In this document: in pieces, positions 34,128-42,003 of the stretch
Position numbering within the stretch: the stretch's first letter is position 1
Layout: each line of letters opens with the position of its first letter
Assembly: GCA_035063785.1 (NCBI GenBank)
Contig: JAPSFS010000010.1
Span: 62,001-126,000, forward strand
DNA length: 64,000 nucleotides
Direction of reading: 5' to 3'
From: Comamonas_C sp026954015
Lineage (GTDB): Bacteria; Pseudomonadota; Gammaproteobacteria; Burkholderiales; Burkholderiaceae_C
Program-made: the position numbers and the translations under genes
Notes under the pieces: model-generated
What the model was told of the DNA's origin: nothing
What the model saw: only the letters and a program-made list of their open reading frames with translations
Database searches by the model: none

Positions 34128-35005
34128 GCGCGGGCTCCCGCGCGGTCCATCGCGGCCGCTTCGGCGTCGAGCGCGGCGATCAGCGCCTCGTCCACCGGCA
34201 CGAGCGTGCGCCCCGGCCGGTCGTAGCGCGGTGTCGCGTTCAGCAAGGCGCGGGTGTACGGATGGCGCGGCTGCGCGTACACCTGCGCGACGCTGCCTTC
34301 CTCCAGGATGCGGCCCGAGTGGATCACGCTCATGGTCTGCGCGAGCTTGGCCACCACGCCGAGGTCGTGCGTCACGAGCAGCACGCCCTGCCCCTCGCGC
34401 GCCAGTTCGTAGATGAGGCGCAGCACTTCCTTTTGCACCGTCACGTCGAGCGCGGTGGTTGGTTCGTCGCACAGGATGAGCTGCGGCTTGCAGGCCCAGG
34501 CCATCGCGATCACCACGCGTTGGCGCATGCCGCCCGAGAGCTGGTGCGGATACAGCGCCAGCACGCGCTGCGGCTCGCGGATGTGTACGCGCTCCAGCAG
34601 CGCCGCGGCTTCGCGCAGGCACGCCGCGCCGCGCAGGCCCAGGTGCAGCTTGAGCACGTCGGCCAGTTGCGCGCCGATGCGCCGCACCGGGTTGAGCGCG
34701 GTGAGCGGGTCCTGCAGCACCATGCTCACCACCTTGCCGCGCACCTGGCGCCATTGCGCCTCGCTCCAGTGCGTCACGTCCTGCCCCGCCAGGCGTATGC
34801 GCCCGCCCACGATGCGCGCGCCGCGCGGCAGCAGCCCGGTCGCGGCGCGCGTGACCATGGACTTGCCGCCGCCCGATTCGCCCACGAGCGCGTGGATCGC
34901 GCCCTGCTGCACCACGAGGTTCACGCCGCGCAGGATCACGCTTGCGCGCCCGGCGCTGTGAATCTCCAGGCGCAGATCCTCGATTTCGAGCGCCGGGGCC
35001 GTCAT
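34124..35005 (-). CDS. Peptide-type ABC transporter ATP-binding protein, first ATPase (DppD/OppD-like)
   Basis: The 293-residue ATPase has Walker A GESGGGKSM, Q-loop MVLQDPLTALNPV, signature LSGGMRQRV, Walker B LILCDEPTTALD and VTHDLGVV. The C-terminal oligopeptide region is short (YTRALLNATPRYDRPG) and has no clear cysteine-rich iron-sulfur motif. ATGA overlaps at both ends couple its translation to the permease and to the second ATPase. Confidence 0.93.
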   Translation of the reverse strand: MTAPALEIEDLRLEIHSAGRASVILRGVNLVVQQGAIHALVGESGGGKSMVTRAATGLLPRGARIVGGRIRLAGQDVTHWSEAQWRQVRGKVVSMVLQDPLTALNPVRRIGAQLADVLKLHLGLRGAACLREAAALLERVHIREPQRVLALYPHQLSGGMRQRVVIAMAWACKPQLILCDEPTTALDVTVQKEVLRLIYELAREGQGVLLVTHDLGVVAKLAQTMSVIHSGRILEEGSVAQVYAQPRHPYTRALLNATPRYDRPGRTLVPVDEALIAALDAEAAAMDRAGARA

Positions 35006-35880
35006 CCGCGCACCACCGGATCGAGTTCGCGGCGCAGGCCGTCGCCAAACGCATTCAGGCCCACGACGGCCACCATGGTCGCCACCGTCGGCAGCACCAT
35101 CAGAAGCGGCGCCTGGTTCACGTACAGCCGCCCCTCGGCCAGCATGCCGCCCCAGGTCGATGCGCCCGAGGCCACCGAGAGCCCGACGAAGCTCAAGATC
35201 AGCTCCACCACGATCGCGATGCCCATCTCCAGCGTCAGCAGCGTGATGAGCAGCGGCAGCACGTTGGGCATCACCTCGCTCAGGATGATGCGCGTCGGCC
35301 CCAGCCCCAGCATGCGCGCCGAGGTGACGTAGTCCAGCGCGCGCTGCGCCTGCGCCTCGGCGCGCACCACGCGCGCAAAGCGCGTCCAGTCCACCACCAC
35401 GATGGCCACGATCACCGAGGTGAGGCCCGTACCGAGCAGTGCCACGAGCACCACCGCGAGCAGCACCGGCGGGAACGCCATCCAGACATCGACGAGGCGC
35501 GAGATGAAGGTATCGATGCGCCCGCCCAGAAACCCCGCGAGCGCGCCCAGCACGGTGCCGATCAGCGCCGTCAGCGCGGTGGCGATCACCGACACCGTGA
35601 GCGCGGTGCGCGCGCCCCAGATGAGGCGCGAGAGCACGTCCCGTCCGAGGCTGTCGGTGCCGAGCCAGTGCACCGGCTCGCCTGCTTCCACCGGCGGCAC
35701 TGCGGCCGACCACACGGGCGCCTGCAGCGGCGCAAGCAGGTCCTGCTCCAGCGGATCGAGCGGCGACAGCAGCGGCGCGAACACCCCGGCCACGACGAGC
35801 ACGAGCAGGATCAGCCCACCCACGACCACGCGCGGGTTGCGCACCAGGCGCGCCAGGAGCGGTACCGCGGCGCGCGCCAT
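35002..35880 (-). CDS. Peptide-type ABC transporter permease (DppC-like)
   Basis: The 292-residue inner-membrane permease has an N-terminal helix, a periplasmic segment with HWLGTDSLGRDVLSRLIWGAR (given in part), the family hallmark, then five helices. The ATPase-contact EAA loop falls around ARMLGLGPTRIILSEVMPNV. The start overlaps the DppB-like stop (TGATG). It forms a heterodimer with the DppB-like permease. Confidence 0.93.
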   Translation of the reverse strand: MARAAVPLLARLVRNPRVVVGGLILLVLVVAGVFAPLLSPLDPLEQDLLAPLQAPVWSAAVPPVEAGEPVHWLGTDSLGRDVLSRLIWGARTALTVSVIATALTALIGTVLGALAGFLGGRIDTFISRLVDVWMAFPPVLLAVVLVALLGTGLTSVIVAIVVVDWTRFARVVRAEAQAQRALDYVTSARMLGLGPTRIILSEVMPNVLPLLITLLTLEMGIAIVVELILSFVGLSVASGASTWGGMLAEGRLYVNQAPLLMVLPTVATMVAVVGLNAFGDGLRRELDPVVRG

Positions 35881-36881
35881 CAGCGGGCCCTCCGCAGGCG
35901 CGGGTTGAGCACGAGCGTGAGCCCGTCCACCGCCAGATTGATCACGATGAACAGCACGGCAAAGGTGAGCACCGTGCCCTGGATCAGCGGCAGGTCGCGC
36001 CCGATCACCGCATTGAGCGCGAGCGCGCCTATGCCGGGGTAGCTGAACAGCCGCTCGATCAGCACCGTGCCCCCGAGCATGAACGCGAACTGCACGCCCG
36101 TGAGCTGCAGCGCGGGCGTGACCGCGTTGGGCAGCGCCTCGGCCAGCAGCACCCGCGCGAGCGACAGGCCCTTCAGGCGCGCGAGCAGCACGTAGTCGGA
36201 CGAGAGCGCCTCCACCATCGATGCCTTGAGCACACGCGCCACCATGGCCGCCACCGGCAGCGCCAGCGCGCACGCCGGCGCAATCGAATGCGCGAAGACC
36301 GACGCCGTCACGTCCCAGCGCCCGCGCAGCAGGCTTTCGACGAACAGGAACCCGGTGGCGGCCTGGAAGTCGATCAGCGGGTCGATGCGCCCGGAAATCG
36401 GCATCCACATCCAGAGCACGCCAAAGAGCAGGATGAACACCAGCCCCCAGAGAAAGTCGGGCACCGCCTGCACGAGCGCGGCGATGCCGTCTATCGTCGA
36501 CGCGCCCCAGCTACGGTCCGCGGCCGCCGAGAGCACGCCCGCGGCCCCGCCCACGACCACCACCATCGCAAGCGCCGTGAACGCCAGCTCCAGCGTCGCG
36601 GGCAGGTGCTGGCCGATGAGCGAGAGCACGTCCTGCTTGAGCTGGATCGAGGTGCCCAGTTGCCCCTGCACCGCGTGCCACAGCCAGATGCCGTACTGCG
36701 ACGCGATCGATTTGTCGAGCCCGTAGAACTCCCGCAGCCGCGCGATGTCGTCCGGCCCCGCCCCGGGCGGGATCATCATTGCCACCGGGTCGCCCGGCAC
36801 CACGCGCATCAGCACGAACACCACCACGCTCACGCCAAGCAGCGTGAGCACGATGTTCCTGGCGTAGCGCAACCAACCCAT
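35880..36881 (-). CDS. Peptide-type ABC transporter permease (DppB-like)
   Basis: The 333-residue permease starts with the typical RYARNIVLTLLGVSVVVFVL helix followed by RVVPGDPVAMM. It contains RVLKASMVEALSSDYVLLAR with the EAA loop, LPNAVTPALQLTGVQFAFML and IERLFSYPGIGALALNAVIG. Six helices are expected. It begins 27 bp after the VOC gene and is the first transporter membrane gene in the operon. Confidence 0.94.
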   Translation of the reverse strand: MGWLRYARNIVLTLLGVSVVVFVLMRVVPGDPVAMMIPPGAGPDDIARLREFYGLDKSIASQYGIWLWHAVQGQLGTSIQLKQDVLSLIGQHLPATLELAFTALAMVVVVGGAAGVLSAAADRSWGASTIDGIAALVQAVPDFLWGLVFILLFGVLWMWMPISGRIDPLIDFQAATGFLFVESLLRGRWDVTASVFAHSIAPACALALPVAAMVARVLKASMVEALSSDYVLLARLKGLSLARVLLAEALPNAVTPALQLTGVQFAFMLGGTVLIERLFSYPGIGALALNAVIGRDLPLIQGTVLTFAVLFIVINLAVDGLTLVLNPRLRRAR

Positions 36882-36908
36882 GACGGACGCGAACGACGTA
36901 CAGTCGGA

Positions 36909-37514
36909 TCAGCGCCCAGGCGCCCAGAGTTTGGTCTTGGAAGTCTTCTCGTACGCCATGCCCTTGGGGTAGCTGATCAGTTCCAGCTGTTGCCCCCACG
37001 GCGTAAGCACGTAGGTAATCGACTGGCCCGCGGCAGGTCCTTCCTCGATGGGCACCGGGCCCATCATGGTCTTGAGCCCGAGTGCCCGCGCCTTCTCGAC
37101 CGCCTTCTTGATGTCCTTCACGTAGAAACCCAGGTGGTAGCCACCGTAGTCGCTGTTCCTGGGCATCTCGGTTTTCTGGTCCGGGGCGCTGTATTCGAAC
37201 AGCTCAATGTTGGCGCCCTGGCCGCAGCGCATCTCCACGATCTGCTTGATCTCGGCGCGCGGATGCACGTTCACCAGATCCTGCATGAACGTGCCCTTGG
37301 GATCGGAAAACGGACCGAAGCTCATGGCCTTCTTGCAGCCGATCACGTCCTGGTAGAACGTGACCGCCTGCTCCATGTCGGGCACAGTGAACCCGATGTG
37401 GTCGATACCACGCACTCCGGGCAGCGTCTGCGGCCCGGCCACCGCCAGCGCCGCGGCGCCCGCGCATGCCACCGCCACAGCGCCCCGCACAACCTGTCGC
37501 AAGAACGCCATCAT
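36909..37514 (-). CDS. Exported VOC-family (glyoxalase-like) protein
   Basis: The 201-residue protein has a clear signal peptide (AVAVACAGAAALAVAGPQ), so it acts in the periplasm, unusual for the vicinal-oxygen-chelate fold. The metal ligand pattern appears complete: His in GIDHIGFTV, Glu in NIELFEY, His in GGYHLGFYV and Glu in QLELISYP. VOC enzymes include glyoxalases and ring-cleavage dioxygenases; the reaction is unknown. It lies between the binding-protein gene (8 bp away) and the permease gene, which strongly suggests it handles the transported compound before uptake. Two ATGs at 37514 and 37511 are possible. Confidence 0.85.
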   Translation of the reverse strand: MMAFLRQVVRGAVAVACAGAAALAVAGPQTLPGVRGIDHIGFTVPDMEQAVTFYQDVIGCKKAMSFGPFSDPKGTFMQDLVNVHPRAEIKQIVEMRCGQGANIELFEYSAPDQKTEMPRNSDYGGYHLGFYVKDIKKAVEKARALGLKTMMGPVPIEEGPAAGQSITYVLTPWGQQLELISYPKGMAYEKTSKTKLWAPGR

Positions 37515-37521
37515 GTGCTCC

Positions 37522-39045
37522 TCAGGCCCTGGCGATCTTCTGCGGCAGCACGAAGCCCGCGCCGTGCGGCTTGAACGCCAGCCCCTTGCGCAGCACCACC
37601 GTCTGGCTGTACTGGAAGAGCGGGATGACGAGCGCGTTGTCGGCGATGTACTTGTCCACCGCCTTGTAGCCCGCGATGCGCTTGGCTTCGTCCTTTTCGC
37701 CCCACAGCGGCCCGATCATCGCGTCCAGCTTGGGATCCTTCCAGGCGGAGTGCGGCGACGGACCGAACATCGCGAAGCCCGTGGACGTGGACGGATCGCC
37801 GATCGCGTCGCCCCAGTTGTAGAACGCCGCGGGCGCGAGCTTGTGCTGGGCACGCAGCTCGAAGTGCTTGGCGATCTCGTACACCTCCAGGTCCACGTCG
37901 GCGCCGATCGCCTTCCACATGCCGGCAATCGCCTGCATCACCTCGTAGTCCTTGGGCTTGAAGCCGCGCGTGGTCTGCATGCGGAACTTGAGCGGCTTGT
38001 CCTTGCTGTAGCCGGCCTCCTTCATGAGCTCGGCCGCCTTCTTGGGGTCGTACGGGGCCTTGATGCTCGGGTCGTAGGCGGCGTAGCCCGGCGCCTGCAG
38101 CGTGTCGATCGGCACCACGTGGCCCTTGAGCAGCCGATTGGCCAGGCCCTTCTTGTCCACCGCCATCGCAAGCGCGTGGCGCACCTTGTCGTTGGTCATC
38201 GGCTCGACGTTGGTGAGGAAGATCATGCCGATGTCGGACACCGGCGCGACGCTCACGGCGAAGCCCTTGCCCTTGAGCCGGTCGGCCTCTTCGTAGGGGA
38301 TTTCGAGCGTCATGTCCGAACGCCCCGACTCGACCTCGGCCACGCGCGCCGACGGGTCGGTCGTGAACTTGACGACGACCGTATCGAACACCGGCTTGTC
38401 GCCGTAGTAGTCCTTGAAGGCGCGCAGCTTCATGTGCGAGCCCTGCACGAACTCTTCCACCATGTAGGGGCCGCTGCCGATGGGCTTTTTCTCGAAGCCC
38501 GCGGCGCCGACCTTCTCGTAGTAGTTCTTGGGCAGCACGTAGCCCGTGAGGTAGGCCATCCACTTCATGAACGCCGGCTCGAACTCCTTGACGTCGCAGA
38601 CCACGTTGTTGCCCTGCGCCTTGATGTGGTCCACCTTGCCCCACATGAACTGGATCGGGTTGCCCGTCTTGGGGTCGCCCGCGCGCTGCAGCGACCAGAC
38701 CACGTCCTCGGCGGTCACGGGCGTGCCGTCGTGCCAGTGCGCGTCCTTGCGCACCACGAGGTTGATCTTGCTCTTGTCGTTGCTCCAGCCCCACTCGGTG
38801 AGCAGGTCGGGCTTGAGGCTCAGGTCGGGGTTCTGGTCGATGTATTGCGAAAGCACCGCCTTGTACAGCGACTGGATCGTCGGATTGACGGCCGAGGGCC
38901 CGACGGTCGGGTCCCACGAGGGCAGATCGACGTTGTAGGCGATGGTGAGCGTGCTTTGCGTCTGCGCCAGCACCTGCAGCGGGCCCGAACTGCCGAGCGC
39001 CGCAAGCGTCAACCCGCTGCCTTGGAGGAAATGTCTGCGATCCAT
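37522..39045 (-). CDS. Peptide-type (family 5) ABC transporter substrate-binding protein
   Basis: The 507-residue periplasmic receptor begins MDRRHFLQGSGLTLAALGSS, a twin-arginine-like signal with the RRxFLQ pattern. The mature protein shows the family 5 features ITIAYN-like strand (LTIAYNVDLPSWDP), WHDGTPVTAEDVVWSL, GSGPYMVEEF and RHALAMAVDKKGL. Ligands of this family include peptides, nickel, opines and glycosides, and the specificity is unknown. The ATG at 39045 has GGAGAC upstream. It is the first gene of a six-gene operon with VOC, two permeases and two ATPases. Confidence 0.93.
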   Translation of the reverse strand: MDRRHFLQGSGLTLAALGSSGPLQVLAQTQSTLTIAYNVDLPSWDPTVGPSAVNPTIQSLYKAVLSQYIDQNPDLSLKPDLLTEWGWSNDKSKINLVVRKDAHWHDGTPVTAEDVVWSLQRAGDPKTGNPIQFMWGKVDHIKAQGNNVVCDVKEFEPAFMKWMAYLTGYVLPKNYYEKVGAAGFEKKPIGSGPYMVEEFVQGSHMKLRAFKDYYGDKPVFDTVVVKFTTDPSARVAEVESGRSDMTLEIPYEEADRLKGKGFAVSVAPVSDIGMIFLTNVEPMTNDKVRHALAMAVDKKGLANRLLKGHVVPIDTLQAPGYAAYDPSIKAPYDPKKAAELMKEAGYSKDKPLKFRMQTTRGFKPKDYEVMQAIAGMWKAIGADVDLEVYEIAKHFELRAQHKLAPAAFYNWGDAIGDPSTSTGFAMFGPSPHSAWKDPKLDAMIGPLWGEKDEAKRIAGYKAVDKYIADNALVIPLFQYSQTVVLRKGLAFKPHGAGFVLPQKIARA

Positions 39046-39357
39046 GCTTGTCTCCGTCATCCATTGAGAGAGTAAACCCACCCACGAGCCGGATGCGCCT
39101 TCGCGTATCCGTCCGTGCCCCGCGCCACCACGGGCACGGCCGTCAGGCGCGCTCGCCATGCACCGCATGCGGCCTGCCGGACGCCACGCAGTATCGGTCA
39201 GCAAACGTGGGTTACGACACATGGAATACCCTGATTTACACATGAATAATTTATACTTAAATTGTCTGGCAGCAGGCCAACGTGATCCGGTAGCCCTACC
39301 AGACGATGGCTCAAGCCCGCCTGCCACCTCCTGCCCCATCACCACGCCCCATCGGCC
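39046..39357. other. Divergent intergenic region
   Basis: This 312-bp gap contains no gene. From about 39220 to 39270 it is conspicuously AT-rich (for example ATGAATAATTTATACTTAAA) against a GC-rich background, marking the likely promoter zone for the leftward ABC operon and perhaps the rightward oxidoreductase gene. No convincing -35/-10 pair or palindrome was found. Confidence 0.5.
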
Positions 39358-40929
39358 ATGAGCCACGACGCCATCATCATCGGTTCCGGTATCAACGGCC
39401 TCGCCGCCGCCTACCACCTCACGCGCCGGGGCTGGAAGGTGCTGGTGCTGGAACAGGCCGGCGTGGCCGGCGGCGCGGTGCGCACCGGCGAGGTCACGCT
39501 GCCGGGATTCCGCCACGACCTGTGCGCGATGAACCTGAGCATGTTCGCGGGCTCGGCCTTCCACGCCGAACACGGCAAGACCCTTGCGGGCCACGGACTC
39601 AAGCTGCTCGCCGCACCGCGCCCCTTCGCCTCGGTGTTCGCCGAGGACAGCACCGTTCCGTGGCTCGGGGTGGAGCAGGGGCTGGAGCCCACGCTCGCGC
39701 ACGTCACGCGCGCCAGCGAACGCGATGCCCAGGCGTGGCGCGCGCTCGATGCACGCTTCGAGGCCGAAGGGCCGCACCTGTTCGCGCTGATGGGCTCGCC
39801 CGTGCCTTCGTGGCCGGCCGGCAAGGCGCTGTGGCGCATGTGGCGTGCACTCGGCACCCGCGGCATGGCCGACACCGCGCGGCTGCTCATGAGCTCGCCG
39901 CGCGACTGGCTCACGACCACCTTCGAAAACGACGCGGTGCGCGCCCTGCTGGCCACCTGGGGCCTGCACCTGGATTTCAGCCCCGACGTGACCGGCGGCG
40001 CGCTGTTCCCCTACCTTGAAGCGATGGCCGGGCAGCGCTACGGCATGGCACTGGGCCGTGGCGGCGTCGATACCGTGGTGCGCGCGCTCGTCCAGGGCGT
40101 CACCGCGGGCGGCGGCCAGGTGCAGACTAATGCAAGCGTGGCGCGCATCCACGTCTCCGAGGGACGGGCGCAGGCGGTGGAGCTCGCCGACGGGCAACGC
40201 CACGAGGCGCGGCGCGCCATCATCGCCAACGTGCACCCGCGCGCGCTCTACGGCCCGTTGCTGGGCGACGCCGCGCCGGCCGACAGCGCGGCGGCGCGCG
40301 CGCTGCGACCCGGCCCGGCGACGATGATGGTGCACCTCGCGCTCGACGCCCTCCCGCGCTGGCGCGCGGGGGCGGCGCTGCAGACCTTCGCCTACGTGCA
40401 CATCGCGCCGTCGCTGCATTACATGTCGCGCGTCTACACCGAGGCGCAGGCGGGGCTGCTGCCCGCCGAGCCCGTGCTGGTCGTGGGGCAGCCCACGGTG
40501 TTCGACCCTACGCGCGCGCCGGCTGGCCGGCACGTGCTCTGGGTGCAGGTGCGGGTGCTGCCCGCGCAGCCCGTGGCGGATGCCGCCGGGCAGATCCCCG
40601 TCACGCCGTGGGACACGCTCAAGCACGCCTACGCCGAACGCGTGCTTGACGTGCTGGAAACGCACGCCCCCGGCCTGCGCGCCTCGGTGCTGGCACAGCA
40701 CGTGATGTCGCCGGCCGATCTCGAACGCGAAAACCCGAATCTGGTGGGCGGCGACAGCCTCTCGGGCAGCCACCACCTCGATCAGTTCTTCGTCTTTCGC
40801 CCCGCCTGGGGGCGCTCACGCTGGCGCACCGGCGTACAGGGGCTCTACCACGTCGGCGCAAGCACCTGGCCGGGCGCCGGGACGGCGGCGGCCTCGGGCT
40901 ATTTGCTGGCGCGCGAACTGGCGCCGTGA
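39358..40929 (+). CDS. CrtI/phytoene-desaturase-like FAD-dependent oxidoreductase
   Basis: The 523-residue flavoprotein has an N-terminal ADP-binding fold AIIIGSGINGLAAAYHLTRR, then LEQAGVAGGAVRTGE, and the C-terminal FAD signature GLYHVGASTWPGAGTAAASG. Length and layout match the CrtI-like NAD(P)/FAD oxidoreductase group, which contains carotenoid desaturases and many uncharacterised enzymes. No crtB, crtE or other pigment gene is nearby, so carotenoid synthesis cannot be inferred. It stands alone, divergent from the ABC operon. Confidence 0.85.
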   Translation: MSHDAIIIGSGINGLAAAYHLTRRGWKVLVLEQAGVAGGAVRTGEVTLPGFRHDLCAMNLSMFAGSAFHAEHGKTLAGHGLKLLAAPRPFASVFAEDSTVPWLGVEQGLEPTLAHVTRASERDAQAWRALDARFEAEGPHLFALMGSPVPSWPAGKALWRMWRALGTRGMADTARLLMSSPRDWLTTTFENDAVRALLATWGLHLDFSPDVTGGALFPYLEAMAGQRYGMALGRGGVDTVVRALVQGVTAGGGQVQTNASVARIHVSEGRAQAVELADGQRHEARRAIIANVHPRALYGPLLGDAAPADSAAARALRPGPATMMVHLALDALPRWRAGAALQTFAYVHIAPSLHYMSRVYTEAQAGLLPAEPVLVVGQPTVFDPTRAPAGRHVLWVQVRVLPAQPVADAAGQIPVTPWDTLKHAYAERVLDVLETHAPGLRASVLAQHVMSPADLERENPNLVGGDSLSGSHHLDQFFVFRPAWGRSRWRTGVQGLYHVGASTWPGAGTAAASGYLLARELAP

Positions 40930-40957
40930 ACCGGCGTCGGGCACGCGCGGCTCTACG

Positions 40958-41494
40958 TCAAGTCAGCAGCGCGCGCACGTCCTCGTCGATCGGCACCTGG
41001 TAGGCCACGGCGGCCAGCACACCCTGGCCGACACGCACGAGGCGCAGGCTCACGTAAACCTGCCGCGTCGCCGTCGTGTAGCTGCCCACGAGCGCCAGTG
41101 GCGCCGCGCGCGCCTGCATCAGTGCGTCAAGCGTGGGTTCCTTCTGCGCCGGGTCGGGTTCGGGCACGATGGTCATGCCCGCCTGCGCCAGCGCACTGGC
41201 AAGCTGTTCTGCGACCACGCGGCCGAAACGTGCCCCGGCTGCGGCCGGGTCGATATTGGTGAGCGGGCGCACCAGCACCCGCGCCCGGGGTTCCAGCGGT
41301 GCATCGCGCAGCAGGCGTTGCACCGCGGCGCGGTTCGCGTCGTCGGAGCTTGCACGCGCCCAGCTGCCCGGCGTGGGACCGTAGCGCTCGCCGTAGTAGT
41401 AGCCGGCGCAGCCGGGAAGCGCAGCCGCTGCGGCGGCCCATTGCACCAGCGCAATGCCCGCCCGGCGGCGCGGATTCACAGAAGATGCGTACAT
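40958..41494 (-). CDS. FlgO-like outer-membrane lipoprotein
   Basis: The 178-residue protein has a signal peptide with lipobox ALPGC and mature start CAGYYYGERYGPTPG. It then has a single domain resembling FlgO (VRPLTNIDPAAAGARFGRVV, EQLASALAQAGM, LALVGSYTTATRQVYVSLRL). FlgO proteins associate with the outer membrane around flagella. The start at 41494 is preferred because the signal peptide begins there; the frame is open to 41536. flhDC lies 8 kb away, with no direct linkage. Confidence 0.75.
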   Translation of the reverse strand: MYASSVNPRRRAGIALVQWAAAAAALPGCAGYYYGERYGPTPGSWARASSDDANRAAVQRLLRDAPLEPRARVLVRPLTNIDPAAAGARFGRVVAEQLASALAQAGMTIVPEPDPAQKEPTLDALMQARAAPLALVGSYTTATRQVYVSLRLVRVGQGVLAAVAYQVPIDEDVRALLT

Positions 41495-41655
41495 GCCCGC
41501 GATCGTAGGCGCCACGCGGCGCGGCCATGGGTGCATTTGCGGCGTGATTGCCCGTCTGTTCGCGCCGCGGGGCGCCGTGCGGCCGCCCCCCCCCGCGCCT
41601 GCTGCAACAATGCGCCGTCCGCAAGGTCGCGGTCGCCATGCCCCAAGGAGGCTCC

Positions 41656-41994
41656 ATGCCCGGAAAATTCCAGCTCAAGAAGTCCAAGAGCGGCAAATTC
41701 CACTTCAACCTGCTGGCCACCAACGGTCAGATCATCCTGACCAGCGAGATGTACGAGGCCAAGGCCAGCGCCGTCAACGGCATCGCGTCGGTACAGAAAA
41801 ACGGCGGCGACGCCGCACGCTACGAGAAGCTGGTGGGCAAGGACGGCTCGCCCTACTTCGTTCTCAAGGCTACCAATGGCCAGGTCATCGGCCAGAGCCA
41901 GATGTACTCGGGCGAGGCCGCGCGCGACAACGGCATCCAGTCGTGCATCAACAACGCCCCCGGCGCGGCGACGGACGACCAGACGGCCGTTTGA
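41656..41994 (+). CDS. YegP-like DUF1508 tandem-repeat protein
   Basis: The 112-residue protein has two copies of the DUF1508 unit: GKFHFNLLATNGQIILTSEM (about 14-33) with KASAVNGIASVQKN, and SPYFVLKATNGQVIGQSQMY (about 64-83) with ARDNGIQSCINN. E. coli YegP has the same double architecture. The function is unknown. A strong AAGGAGG site precedes the ATG, suggesting high expression. No signal peptide is present. Confidence 0.92.
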   Translation: MPGKFQLKKSKSGKFHFNLLATNGQIILTSEMYEAKASAVNGIASVQKNGGDAARYEKLVGKDGSPYFVLKATNGQVIGQSQMYSGEAARDNGIQSCINNAPGAATDDQTAV

Positions 41995-42003
41995 CCCCCC
42001 GAC

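Noticed and set aside
39220..39270. Promoter or operator in the AT-rich part of the 39 kb gap
   Set aside because: The best hexamer pair is spaced only 11 bp and no inverted repeat was found; only the base composition was recorded.
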